NCBI GenBank assembly: GCA_963585895.1
Contig: OY757939.1
Span: forward strand, 26,726,367-26,790,366
Source of the DNA: Sepioteuthis lessoniana
Lineage: Eukaryota; Mollusca; Cephalopoda; Myopsida; Loliginidae
DNA: 64,000 nucleotides
Direction of reading: 5' to 3'
Positions 51,738-62,192 of the stretch are shown here, piece after piece (the first letter of the stretch is position 1; every line of letters starts with the position of its first letter). Made by a program: the position numbers and the translations under genes. The notes beneath the pieces are model-generated. The model had not been told where the DNA came from and made no database searches. It saw only the letters and a program-made list of their open reading frames with translations.

Positions 51738-52123
51738 TCAACAAAAAAAGAGAGTCTGCTGAATAGTGGACTTTGCCGTCCCGGCAGACCACTAAGTAAA
51801 ATTGAAAAAAAAAGCGAAAAAAGAGAAGTACCAAGAATTTGCGAGAGAACTGAAAAGTCTATGGAACATGAAAGCTACAGTGATGCCGATTGTAACTGTT
51901 ACGGTCGGTACAGTGACCAAAGGATTGGTACGGGAACTGGAGGATTTGGAAATAAGGAGACGAGTGGAGACAATCCAAAATACAGCATTATAAAGATCGT
52001 GTCCAGGTAACTTGAGGAGACTTGGTGTCTCTAAAATTCCAGTGGAAGACTATCAGCTAACGCTGGTATGAAAAACTCTCAAAGGACTAAAATAATCATA
52101 ATAATAATAATAATAATGATAAT
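51738..52123 (+). mobile_element. RLE retrotransposon copy (5'-truncated)
   Basis: Starts just after the PD motif ('gtggactttgccgtcccggc', i.e. VDFAVPAD), runs through the basic segment and the Gly/Thr-rich C-terminal segment (frame 51802-51993, GTVTKGLVRELEDLEIRRRV), to the 3' end at about 52090 and an (AAT)n tail (52097-52122). Confidence 0.8.
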
Positions 52124-52735
52124 TCGAAACCATCAATTACATAATAAGCGAATGAAGCAAATTAGCACAGAAGGAGTATAAGACTAGAAATGACTGTGTT
52201 GGCAAAGGGATATACTGGGAGATGTTCAATAAATTTAAATTTGACAATACGAACAAATGGTATATACACAACCCAGCATCTGTCCTGGAGAATGACACAC
52301 AAACTCCTATGAGACTTTGACATACAAACGATCACCTAATCTCGGACAGAAGACAAGACCTTATAATAATCCCCCCCAAAAAAGAGAATTTGCAGAATTG
52401 TGGACTTTCCTATCACGGCTGACCACAGAATAAAACTGAAAGAATGTGAAAAGAAGGATAAGTACCTTGACCTTGCTAGGGAATTGAAAAAATCATGGAA
52501 CAAAAAAGTGACAATTCTACCAAATGTGATTGGTGCTTTCGGTACAGTAACTAAAGGATTATTAAAGGGACTGGGGGACTTAGAAGTTGGAGGGCGAGTG
52601 CAGACCATCCAAACAACAGCATTATTGAGAACAGCCAGAATACTGAGAAGAGTCCTGGAGATTTGAAGAGACTTGCCGTCACTTAAACTCTAGTGAAAGA
52701 CCTTCAGCTAAAATTTATGTGAAAACTCTAATGAG
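52124..52735 (+). pseudogene. RLE retrotransposon copy, tandem to the previous one
   Basis: Begins in the zinc-knuckle region directly from the (AAT)n tail of the previous copy ('gaaaccatcaattacataat' corresponds to the INHI part). It continues through FDNTNKWYIHNP, then a one-base deletion before the PD region and a frameshift. The frame 52400-52666 is the best C-terminal stretch: DFPITADHRIKLKECEKKDK, then KVTILPNVIGAFGTVTKGLL, GDLEVGGRVQTIQTTALLRT. The conserved PADHR (here TADHR) and KECEK region follow the nuclease core. It ends at about 52735 in a long (AAT)n tail. Not functional. Confidence 0.8.
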
Positions 52736-52736
52736 T

Positions 52737-52737
52737 A

Positions 52738-52800
<63 letters not shown>

Positions 52801-52802
52801 TA
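52737..52802. repeat. (AAT)n tail, long
   Basis: About 21 AAT units, the longest RLE tail in the window. Confidence 0.95.
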
Positions 52803-52965
52803 TACACACAACTGTAGTTTCAAGTGTTCTTAATCTAAGTAATTTCTACTGAGTTATATTTGAACAGACTAATTTGAAGTAAGAGTTACTTCCACTCCAA
52901 GACAAAGTGGACCTGGGAGTAATTGGCCGTGAATGTATCTTACACGTCTGCTTGGGATGCGATCG
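52803..52965 (-). repeat. Composite repeat C fragment
   Basis: 'gtttcaagtgttcttaatct' unit and head piece 'ccaagacaaagtggacctgg'. 52965-53500 holds a B-box fragment at 53055 ('aaaatgggttcgatcc', same family as 16965) and otherwise nothing recognised. Confidence 0.5.
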
Positions 52966-53504
52966 GTCTATTCTAAGTTTGACTAACAAGGCGAGCTTCT
53001 TGTTGGTCAAGGACTCAGTAAATGCACTTGTTCACAGATAGTCACCACGAAAATGGGTTCGATCCTAAAAAGGGTACCCTATACTTAAAAATAGACTCTA
53101 GTCATGCTGCAGTAGTAAAAGGATAAATGTCCGTGATGCTCTTTTTTGTCTGATTTTCACCTTCTCTGCAGAGGAGGAAGTATTCTACACCCCACCGAAA
53201 GGGCTGAGATTCTAATGAGTTTGGTCGATGTTGCCAAAAGATTCAGGGTGAAACGATGGATTTGGAGGCTGTTTTCTAAACGTTGTTTCATCTCTCCGTT
53301 ACTCAGCTGAGGCACTGTGCCACACAACAGTGAGATATGGTTTTTAACAGCCGAAAGAATAAGTTAGTAAAATTTTGGCGCATGTTTATTGAAGCGCCAC
53401 AGCATTAAGAACCAACGGTATTTAACATAATGTTTGAATCATTATTTCTAATATGCGCAGTTTCTTGTTGGTGTAGATTCATATGTGTTTAACATGTGAT
53501 GCTA

Positions 53505-53990
53505 AACTGAATCTGGCGGTTAGGATCGAGTTCTGGTGCTCCGGGAAAGGTGGAAGCTACCGTTCGTTGCCATTACCATCCAGACTCTAATACCTATTCG
53601 AGCCCCATGTATGGGTCAAAGATTTATTTGAAAACTATTAGTAAAAGATAGAAATATTTGAAATCGTATAATTGTGTACTAATTATTTGTATTTGTTAGG
53701 TTGGTTTGGGTTCGTTTTGTTTGGTTTTATGGAATATCAATCACTGTTGGCTATTTAATGTCGAATCCTGTTTTTACCAGCCCAGTCGGCAGGGGCTGTA
53801 GAATACACTAACTGTATCACTGCAGAAGGGTAACACACTCACCCCGCCAACATGTATCCCGGATACAACATAAAACAAGCTGATGGCGCGGCTCGTTTAA
53901 AAACCTTATCAACAAAATGCATTTATCAGTCATATATATTCAAAATATATGTATAAAGAGGATTTGATACGCCAGAAAAACCCAACTAAA
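53505..53990. repeat. Mosaic of composite repeat C pieces
   Basis: 53505-53690 plus head variant ('gtgctccgggaaaggtgg', 'ccccatgtatgggtcaaag'); 53700-53775 minus tail ('ggttttatggaatatcaatc'); 53777-53900 plus head ('cagcccagtcggcaggggct', 'gcagaagggtaacacact'); 53920-53990 plus tail ('gtataaagaggatttgatac'). Confidence 0.65.
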
Positions 53991-53994
53991 CCAT

Positions 53995-54478
53995 ACGTGT
54001 TTTAGATATATATTAAATACATAATTTGTAAACACATTTTGTAGATACACACAGTTAAATGATCAAACAGTTCTATTTCAAACAATTCAATTTAGCATAA
54101 GTCAAAAAAGGTAAATGGTTCCAAGTATCGGTATATTTAATTATCTATTCAATTAAACGTCAATCATTTCTTTATACACAATTAAATGACCAAACAAATC
54201 TATTTCTAACTATTCAATTTAACATAAGTCATTTGTTTGCACACAATTTAAATGTCTAACAGTTCTCCTTGGCTCATAGATTGGATCCTATCAGGTGCTA
54301 CCACTCCAGGCCAGAGTGGACCTGGGAGTGATGGCAATAAAAGGATAGTCCGCATTACCCAAAGTTCTGGCATTACTGGAGTCTCGCGATCAGATTGTTT
54401 AATGACATATTCAGGACATTCGTTGAGAGGGTAACCCTTCAGCAGAGATTCAATTGGTGTATTCCACAGCCCCGCCTG
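53995..54478 (-). repeat. Composite repeat C copy
   Basis: Units 'gatcaaacagttctatttca', 'tttagcataagtc' (54050-54260), then head 'tatcaggtgctaccactcca', 'agagtggacctgggagtgat', 'ctggcattactggagtctcg', 'cagccccgcctgactga'. Confidence 0.8.
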
Positions 54479-54519
54479 ACTGAGTGAAAAACACTTAAAA
54501 CTATGTCAAAGAAATGATT

Positions 54520-54648
54520 ATTATTATTACTTAGGAATAGTTATTGTTAAATAGGAAGAGTTATTGTTACATAGGAAAAGTTATTACATAGGAATAGTTA
54601 GTATTACATAGGAATAGTTATTGTTACATAGGAATAGTTACTTGAAAC
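54520..54648. repeat. 22-bp minisatellite
   Basis: Six units of the form 'ttattgttacataggaatag', with one shortened unit. Confidence 0.85.
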
Positions 54649-54654
54649 CATAAA

Positions 54655-54900
54655 GATGTTGGCCTAGTCGCTGAGGCGGTAGAATACTTTGACTGCTTCT
54701 CTACTGAGGGATGAGACTTCCTCTAGGAGTGTCCTAGTTATGACAAAAAAACAATATGATAGCGAGGCTCCAGTAATGACGGAACTTTGCGTAACGCGGA
54801 GTACCCCTACATTGTCAATGTTCACGGGTCCACTCTGGCCCGGAGTGGCAGCACCCAAAAGGGTCCTATCCATGGGTCAAATAGAACTGTTCAATTCTTA
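54655..54900 (+). repeat. Composite repeat C, head
   Basis: 'gcctagtcgctgaggcggta', 'tgtcctagttatgac', 'ctctggcccggagtggcagc', 'gggtcaaatagaactgttc'. Confidence 0.75.
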
Positions 54901-54904
54901 AATA

Positions 54905-55235
54905 TTGTGCTGCTACAAAACTGGGGCAGTAGAATACACCTTATGCTTCTCAGCAGAGGAGTAAGACCCCCCACAACGAGTGTCCAGGATATGGCACTAA
55001 ACAATCTGATGGTGAGGTTCCAGTGATGCTGGGGCTTTGGGGAATGCGGAGCACCCCTTCATTACCATTACACCCAGGTTCACTCTGACCCGGAATGGTA
55101 GCACCTAAGAGGGCCCTATCTATGGGTTGAATAGAACTAAACTGCATACTTAAACTAAACTGAATCGTTTGAATAAACATTAAATATTCATTAAATAACC
55201 TACAATGGTTGATATGCCAGAAAATCAAACCAAAC
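54905..55235 (+). repeat. Composite repeat C, short copy
   Basis: Head starting 'ggggcagtagaatacacc', 'tgtccaggatatggcactaa', 'gctggggctttggggaatgc'; a single internal unit (55135-55180); tail 'ttaaataacctacaatggtt', 'gatatgccagaaaatcaaac'. Tandem with the preceding head. Confidence 0.85.
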
Positions 55236-55319
55236 CAAAACAAATCATATAAATGTGTACAAATTACAGCTTGTAAGAAAAAAATTGTTCCTGGTTAGTA
55301 TGCGTTTTTTTTTCATTGC

Positions 55320-55615
55320 TTATATTGTAAAAGTATAGAAAATAGCCGTCATTCTCTTTAAACTTTGCTTTTGTGCCCTGGATAGTAGGATGCATGGCAA
55401 ATTTTGTTTCTTAGAAGTACGTGCTATTTCTTGTGTATAGTGTAGAAGCATCGACAATGACTTTATTTGCCTCAAACGTTGCTTTTCAGCACTGGATAGC
55501 ACTATGCAAGACAGATTTTGTTTCTTAGAAGAATGGGTTATTTTCTAATCTCTCATGTTTTAAAAGCACAGAAAATAACCATTAATATCCTTCAAACTTT
55601 ACTTTTAGATATTGA
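55320..55615. repeat. Tandem repeat, about 114-bp period, 2.6 units
   Basis: 'ttttgtttcttagaag' at 55402 and 55516, 'ccctggatagtagga'/'cactggatagcacta' and 'ctttaaactttgctttt'/'cctcaaacgttgctttt'/'cttcaaactttactttt' recur at the same spacing. Confidence 0.8.
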
Positions 55616-55619
55616 ATTA

Positions 55620-56235
55620 AGAAATAGTTCAAGTTTCTCTGGAAAAAAACCTAATTTGCATATTTTCGTTCACATAATCTCAACACATTTATCAATATTC
55701 ACAAGCATTTGTATTAAAGTTATATAGAAATGAACAGAAATATCTAGAAGTGAGTAGTTTTTTTGAGATTTACGATTGTAATGTAAATCACTTTCACGTA
55801 TACCCCCCCCACGAAATATCAGGGATGTGAGTCGCGATGACAGGCCGGTTTTCCACCTAATCTGAGAGCCTGAAATGATGAGCACGAAGAAAGATTCCAC
55901 CTAGATATTTCAGAGATGGAAACCAGATAGCAAGGGTACTTCAGCACAGATATGATTGGTGATAAATGTTGATTAGCACAGTTGGAGACTTGTACCTCCC
56001 TACAAGCACAAGAGTAAATGTCTTAAAGTCTTTTGAATATTTTGATCAATTCTTAAGTTGAATATATTAAGGAAACGCTCTGTTATTCAATAAGAAATTT
56101 TCTTTTTCTTATGGAAATTCTTGTTTTTTTAAACTGATGTAATATCATAGATATGATGTGTATATCTTGAATATGATGTAATAACGTATTGACAATAATT
56201 GAGAAGCGCTAAGCGTAACGAGTATCATCGTAAGG
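55620..56235. other. No recognised feature
   Basis: AT-rich; no supported gene. Confidence 0.5.
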
Positions 56236-56239
56236 AATG

Positions 56240-56465
56240 GGATCATGACTCAAGTTTAAATCCTTGATGAGACTGTGTTTCATTTGGCGTTAAGGCATGA
56301 ATCTATCTGCTCTCTCTCTCTCAGTTATTGGTAAATAACTGGGTAGACTGTCTTCTTTAGATTTGGTTAGGTAACTAATCTAGAAGAAGGAAAAGTCTGA
56401 CCAAAAACAGCTGTACTCTGCTTGAATTTTGACCTTGTATCACATTCTGCCTGTGGGGGGGGGGA
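56240..56465 (+). repeat. tRNA-headed SINE (third family) body
   Basis: 'ggcgttaaggcatgaatcta', 'aactgggtagactgtcttct', 'ctaatctagaagaaggaaaa', 'gaccttgtatcacattctgc'. Confidence 0.6.
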
Positions 56466-56479
56466 AATTCATACAAAGT

Positions 56480-56590
56480 TCGATTTGTTTTGGTTTGGTT
56501 TTATGGCATATCAAACATCGTTGGTTACTTAAGGCCAAATCCTGCTTTGGCATATACATCAAAAATATGATTTGTAAACACATTTTTATT
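56480..56590 (-). repeat. Composite/SINE tail fragment
   Basis: 'ggtttggttttatggcatat', 'ggttacttaaggccaaatcc', 'atgatttgtaaacacattt'. Confidence 0.7.
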
Positions 56591-56767
56591 ATGAGCGAGG
56601 TCAAAAGTAAACCTTTTTACTGTGACCCCTATTACGGTATCGTTGGAATACTTAGACCTTCCATAGTTTGTTCCAAGGGGAATTTACTGTGGTTCAGTTG
56701 GAATCCCCTCAAACAGACTTATCTTGAATTTTACTGCTACCTTGAAAATTAGAAAAAAAAAGGGAGA

Positions 56768-56822
56768 GGAATTAATCATCATCATCATCATCCAGGCGTG
56801 TCAACAACCCAGATTCTTTTGA

Positions 56823-56876
<54 letters not shown>

Positions 56877-57560
56877 CCCAATCGAGCATCGCACTTTGGT
56901 AAGTTCTCAAGACTGGTTCCATTGTCCACACAGAGCTGATGAATGTAAATTTTTACTAGTCGGCCAACACTTTCTCTTTCTCTATATATGCTGTAACCTA
57001 AGAGAGCGTTACTAAATGAGAAATAACCAAATCGGAGACTGGAAATGAAATAGGAATCTTTATAACATTAACAAAATACAATACTTGCCAGCGGCGTGAA
57101 GAAGGTAACCACTGCTTGTGGTGATTACTTAGTCAGCTTATTTGTATTTAGTATTCTCGTACGTCCCACCAACCGGACGTGTATGGCACTAGGTCATTTA
57201 AGGTGGGTCCCGGCGCCCAAATCCATAGCCCTGGTGTGTCCATTTATAAGAGTTCCATTGGAGAACGTCACTTATGAGTATGTCCTTTCTTCACCAGCGT
57301 TGCCCAGCAGGTCTGGCTCTTTTTTATGCTTTCTGAGATGAGGGGTAAGTAGCCATACATCTGAGGTTTTGTAGGGCACTGCTTCCGGGATTTGTTCTTC
57401 CGTAGTTTCCATTTGCTTTTTCTCCGAGTGTTTGGTTAAACTTCAGCATTTTCAACCGTACAGTGGCTAGAAAGAATTCCTATTTTATTCTATCTGAGAG
57501 ATCAGATTTTCATATGGTCGATAACCAGTCAATAGTAGTTACTGTATAGTTAGCATGTGT
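56768..57560 (-). pseudogene. Decayed second copy of the YADD-type LINE 3' region
   Basis: Begins with (TCA)n (the complement of a TGATGA tail) at 56778-56792, carries a CT microsatellite (56826-56873), then stretches similar in order to 30802-31300: 'gtccacacagagctgatgaa', 'aacgtcacttatgagtatgt', 'accagcgttgcccagcagg', 'agtggctagaaagaattcct', 'tttattctatctgagagatc', 'tatggtcgataacc'. Bases about 57000-57130 do not match and may be an insertion. No frame is preserved. Confidence 0.55.
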
Positions 57561-57754
57561 TCCTCTAGTTCATAATATACTAGAAGAACAGATACTACAC
57601 TTTAATTCTTGTCCAAGGCCGAGGAGTGAGGCAACTGAGGAAACACAAAGGTACAGATAAACAATAAAAGTCACGCTGTTCTTTATATAAATAGATTTCG
57701 CTTGTTGCCGGGATTATTTGCCTTCGAAATTTTCACGCTATTTGAGTTTACAAA

Positions 57755-57810
57755 TTTCATGGTAGTATTCTTCCTGAGGACGGAAGTAACGCAAAAATAT
57801 TTGTGAAAAA
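57755..57810 (+). ncRNA. Weak hammerhead-like motif
   Basis: CTGAGGA (57774-57780; fits CUGANGA), a weak stem II, CAAA in place of GAAA, AAATATTT palindrome, then GTGAAA, which can pair with TTTCAT upstream. Strongly decayed if real. Confidence 0.2.
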
Positions 57811-57885
57811 ATGTCTTTTATAAAGCCGAAATCGTTAGATGTTCTCCTGTCTTATTTCTTCTGCAAATTGCACTTTCTTTGTTTT

Positions 57886-57889
<4 letters not shown>

Positions 57890-57936
<47 letters not shown>
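57890..57936. repeat. (TA)n microsatellite
   Basis: About 22 TA units. Confidence 0.95.
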
Positions 57937-57938
<2 letters not shown>

Positions 57939-58135
57939 GTTGCGATTCTTTCTGTTCGTCCCTGCGAACATGTTATGTTGCTGAGTTTGGATTTAACAAT
58001 AGTGTGAAGTGAATTCTTACAACAAAAGAAAATTATATTATCATGTTCACCATGTGAAGAAAAAAATGTTGAAATGATTTTTTTTTTCAGCGTTGTTTTT
58101 TTCTAATTTTTTTTATTTCAATGCAACGTTATACT

Positions 58136-58145
58136 GACACACACA

Positions 58146-58198
<53 letters not shown>

Positions 58199-58232
58199 TC
58201 TCTCTCTCGATCACACACACACACACACACAC
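58136..58232. repeat. (CA)n/(CT)n microsatellite
   Basis: CT tract flanked by CA tracts. Confidence 0.95.
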
Positions 58233-58329
58233 ATACGCATTCTTTCTTTAGCTTCATCAGGGACATATTTGTATTTATTCATTCATCTATTTGCCTTTTT
58301 TAAAAATGTTTTTCTTTCATCACTATCTT

Positions 58330-58426
58330 GGTTCTTTTTTCTTTCTTTCTTTCTTTCTTCCACGACATAATTATCTTGCTCCTTTTCATTTTTCTGTCTT
58401 TTATTTCATCACCATCCAGATCCTTT

Positions 58427-58458
<32 letters not shown>

Positions 58459-58795
58459 GTCCATTTTCCACCCCTTCCTTTACTTGCTTTCATTCTTTAA
58501 TTTTTAATTCATAATTTCTTTCTTTATCAATTTACTTCAGTTTTATTCTATTACACTTCACATTCTTTCTTTCTTTCTTTCTTTCTTTCTTTCACTTCGT
58601 CACCATCTTGCTTCTCTTCCGTTTCTTTTTCTCATTTAATCTTTTTCTCCTCCCTTTCCACTCTTCTTTCTTTCTTTCTTTCTTTTCTCGTCATTTTGCT
58701 CCACTTCCTTTCCTCTCTTACATTTCTTCTCTTTCATTTAATCTTTATCTCCTTTCCGTTCTTTCTTTCTTTCTTTCTTTCTTTCTTTCATACAG
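58330..58795. repeat. (CTTT)n microsatellite cluster
   Basis: Five CTTT tracts (58345, 58425, 58567, 58664 and 58758) separated by a repeated linker around 'cacttcgtcaccatcttgc', so a unit of about 110 bases is tandemly repeated. Confidence 0.9.
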
Positions 58796-59215
58796 TCGTA
58801 TGCTACATTAACTTCCGGTATGTAAAGCGAATTGCCTTAGTTATTTTTATATTTCACATGGTGCTGAAAAGCGAACAATAATAATAATGTCTTGAATTTA
58901 ACTCGCTCTCAATTCACTGATCCCGGTGAACGTCTCCTCTTCACCCATTTCTTTCAAGTCAAAGATTCAACAAAGAACGAAAGCCAAAATAAACAACTAA
59001 TGTGAGACGATATGTCGGTCCGATTGCACACAAAAAAAATGTAGATGAATTAATCCCTGTTTTCGGAATGAGATGTCACGAGTAAGAAAACCTTGGATTT
59101 CACTCATTAAGTCAAAATTCGTTTCGTAAGAAATTCGATTAGTGAAACGTGTAAAAACCATCTAATATGACACATTGTAAAACTGATTAAACTTCGTGAC
59201 ATCCTAAGAAGCGTT

Positions 59216-59217
<2 letters not shown>

Positions 59218-59263
<46 letters not shown>
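59218..59263. repeat. (TA)n microsatellite
   Basis: About 22 TA units, directly abutting the MITE. Confidence 0.95.
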
Positions 59264-59267
<4 letters not shown>

Positions 59268-59510
59268 GTCTCAAATAGATGAAACCAATTAATATCATAA
59301 TGATTTATTATAAAGACAAGCGCAATGGTGGTCATTTAGAACACATCCCGTAAAAATGTACCCTCTGAGTTAGAGACATCAAATCAATGTTGTTTTTTTT
59401 TTATTTTTATTTTATCAGCTTCCCGGACATGCAAACCTTTTTTTTGAATTTCTTGTCTCAGTGATAAATCATTACCTTATTAATGGGTTGCATCTATTTT
59501 GAGACAGTTT
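59264..59510. mobile_element. Small non-autonomous DNA transposon (mariner-type MITE)
   Basis: Terminal inverted repeats of about 22 bases: left 'gggtgtctcaaatagatgaa' and the complement of the right end 'ctgtctcaaaatagatgcaa'. It starts after TA. Length about 250 bases, no coding capacity. The interior is T-rich near 59390-59420. Confidence 0.65.
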
Positions 59511-59686
59511 GAATGATTTTGTCTTCAAATAAGTTGTGACACCAAATATGTTTTCCCGTTTTGTCCAAGGCATTGTGATCAAGGATTAATAGTTATAGTA
59601 TACGAATTTCAAATCTAAAGCAAAAAAGAACACACCACTATTATAAATAGAGTTATTAGCCGTCACATGTGTTTCTTGTATATTGA

Positions 59687-59689
<3 letters not shown>

Positions 59690-59751
<62 letters not shown>

Positions 59752-59777
59752 TATTCATATATATATATATATATATG
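59690..59777. repeat. (CT)n/(CA)n/(TA)n microsatellite
   Basis: Three adjoining dinucleotide tracts. Confidence 0.95.
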
Positions 59778-59852
59778 AAAGTAAATATGGATCGAAATCC
59801 GACAGTATGAAGAAAGCAGAGAAACAGAATAATCCAAATAGGTGAATTTATT

Positions 59853-59914
59853 GTGATATAAAGTCAACGTTAAACGTTTCGGTTTCAATAACCTTCATCA
59901 GGACTTTGATATCA
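59853..59914 (-). ncRNA. Hammerhead-like motif with long stem I
   Basis: Minus strand: stem I 'tgatatcaaagtc' (59914-59902) pairs with 'gactttatatca' (59865-59854), 12 pairs with one bulge. CTGATGA (59901-59895), one extra A, stem II GGTT-ATTGA-AACC, GAAA, stem III ACGT-TTA-ACGT, T as cleavage base. All core bases are present; the single extra A between the core and stem II is the only departure. Confidence 0.5.
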
Positions 59915-60188
59915 GGAGAATTGTTCATACAGCGATGGTTGCTAGTCGAGATAACAGGAGCAAATAAAACGTCTACAACGAAAAGATACGAACGTGCACA
60001 TAGCGTTCTTAATTTAAAAGTATTAAGTACGTGTTTGGCACGTGGAATGATATTTGAAAATGTTGGATTTTTTTAAGAGACGAAACATGTATCTAATATT
60101 TTTAAAACGAACGTAAATTTTCCGTTAGTGACAAATGTTTCTGAGAGTGAAATAAAACCTCTTACATAATTCGTTAAGAAAAGCATTA

Positions 60189-60190
<2 letters not shown>

Positions 60191-60237
<47 letters not shown>

Positions 60238-60324
60238 TTGAACGAGAAGTGGAGCACCGGGTGGTCATTTGAACTTCCAATATATAGAATGTTATCTTGA
60301 CTTTCCAATGACGTTATCCTCTTG

Positions 60325-60393
<69 letters not shown>
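60191..60393. repeat. Two long (TA)n tracts
   Basis: TA at 60191-60234 and 60329-60392, separated by about 95 unique bases. Confidence 0.95.
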
Positions 60394-60394
<1 letters not shown>

Positions 60395-60429
60395 TACAAC
60401 ATGAATTGTATATCCAGTACTCCATTTCT

Positions 60430-60524
60430 CTTACACTCTCTTTCTCTCACTCTCTCTCTCTCGCGCCATATATATATATATATATATATAACATTATACA
60501 TTAACTATATATATATTTCTATGT

Positions 60525-60562
<38 letters not shown>
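60430..60562. repeat. (CT)n, (TA)n and (TG)n microsatellites
   Basis: CT tract to 60462, TA tract 60468-60490, TG tract 60524-60560. Confidence 0.95.
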
Positions 60563-60639
60563 CAGTCTGTCTGTTTGTATGTCTCATAAACTTGAATGAG
60601 ATATTAGTTCATTTTACATGAATAAATGAATAGATAAAC

Positions 60640-60641
60640 GA

Positions 60642-60705
<64 letters not shown>

Positions 60706-60720
60706 TTAATAATAATAATA
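60640..60720. repeat. (ATT)n/(AAT)n tract, RLE insertion target
   Basis: ATT units turn into AAT units, making a perfect palindromic tract immediately 5' of the RLE copy. Confidence 0.95.
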
Positions 60721-61332
60721 AGCAGCACAAAACAATACCAAAAGGATTAACCAGATCAAAGCAAGGATAGATAAGACGCAACAAAACAGCAGATGTGGGT
60801 TATGTGGAGATAGAGACGAAACAATCAATCGCATAAAAAGGGAATGCAGCAAATTAGCTCAGAAAGAGTATTAGACTAGACACAATTGGGTGGGCCAGGT
60901 GATCCACGGTGAATGATTCAAGAAATTGAAGTCTGACAATACGAACAAATGGTATACGTACGACCCAGCATCTGTTCTGGAGAATGGGATGAACCAACTC
61001 CTCTGGGATTTTATGATACAAACGGATCACCTAATCTGGGCCTGACGATCAGACCTTGTAATAAAAAAAAGAGATCCTGCAGAATTTTGAAGGTTATACC
61101 AATGTTAATCGGTGCTCTTGGTTCAGTCACCAAAGGACTGGTAAAAGTACTGAAGGACTGGGAAATAAGAAGACGATTGGAAACCATCCAAACTCAGCAT
61201 TGCTGAGATCGGTCAGAATACTGAGAAGAGATCTGGAGACTTGAGGAGTCTTGCTGTCACTCAGACTCCAGTGAAAGACTATCAGCTTACGCTGATGTGA
61301 AAATTCTCAGAGTAAAATAATAATAAAGAAAA
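60721..61332 (+). pseudogene. RLE retrotransposon copy, internally deleted
   Basis: Starts in the linker ('agcagcacaaaacaatacc'), zinc knuckle in one frame (CGLCGDRDETINRIKREC, His replaced by Arg), NTNKWYTYDP, then a stop within the nuclease region ('gggcctgacgatcagacc', where RRPD is expected). A deletion removes the segment between PD and the Gly/Thr-rich part (frame 60949-61206 ends GALGSVTKGLVKVLKDWEIR). It ends in the canonical 3' terminus with a short AAT tail (61314-61327). Confidence 0.75.
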
Positions 61333-61334
61333 TG

Positions 61335-61895
61335 TGCTTTTATATCATTGAACTTAAATGATATGTAAAGTTCTCTTTTTTTACATAAATTCATAAATGA
61401 TAACACACACATACACACACACACACATATGATAAGTTTAAAGATTCCCAAGTGTTTGTTAATATAATAATAATTCACATAAAAAGATAGTTGAATTTAG
61501 CATTATTTCTATTTATAATTCTAACAAACAAAAATCCGGTTTCTCAAATCATGTTCTTGTTTATTTGAATTTGTGCTAAGATATTACATGATCTTGTATT
61601 TGAATTAGTTTTTTATTATTCATATTTATGCTCACTTTTTGATAATTTAAAATGATACTTCAAATCATATTTTTTCCTAAATTACAAACAGCATCATTTT
61701 TTTTCTAAATTTCCTATAAATTTTCTGAAAGTTCCATAACGAATATGTTGCGCTTTAAAAAATGTCCAATATAAATTACGTTACATAGATTTAAAGCAGA
61801 AATGTTACTAACGACAATAGACGGTTAAGATGGGGTTTTTTTTTTCATTTTTTTGTTTCATTTTGAAATTTGAATATAATTCAAAAATATTCTCA
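61335..61895. other. No recognised feature
   Basis: AT-rich, with a (CA)n tract at 61403-61430. Confidence 0.5.
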
Positions 61896-61899
61896 GAGG

Positions 61900-61960
61900 A
61901 GGATTGCCCTGATGGTATCTTTACATGAAAAACCGAAACGTTTAAAATTTGCAAAATATC
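61900..61960 (+). ncRNA. Weak hammerhead-like motif
   Basis: CTGATGG (61909-61915), GGT...ACC as a possible stem II, then CCGAAACGTTTAAA, the same core flank as the candidate at 59853. The last A of CUGAUGA is missing and stem I is not clear. Confidence 0.2.
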
Positions 61961-62064
61961 CAACTATAAGTAAACTCACCGTCAAAATAACTTTCAATAA
62001 AACCTTTTTTTCTTTGAAAGGACATTGTCACTCAAAAAATCTAGATATTTTGTTCATTTCTAGT

Positions 62065-62123
62065 TTGGTTTGGTTGGTTTGGTTTTATGTCATATCTACC
62101 ATTGCAGGTTATTAAATGCCAAG

Positions 62124-62192
<69 letters not shown>

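Noticed and set aside
56429-56752. 107-codon plus-strand open frame
   Set aside because: Its first half overlaps a composite tail in antisense; the rest (from about 56590) shows no recognised domain.
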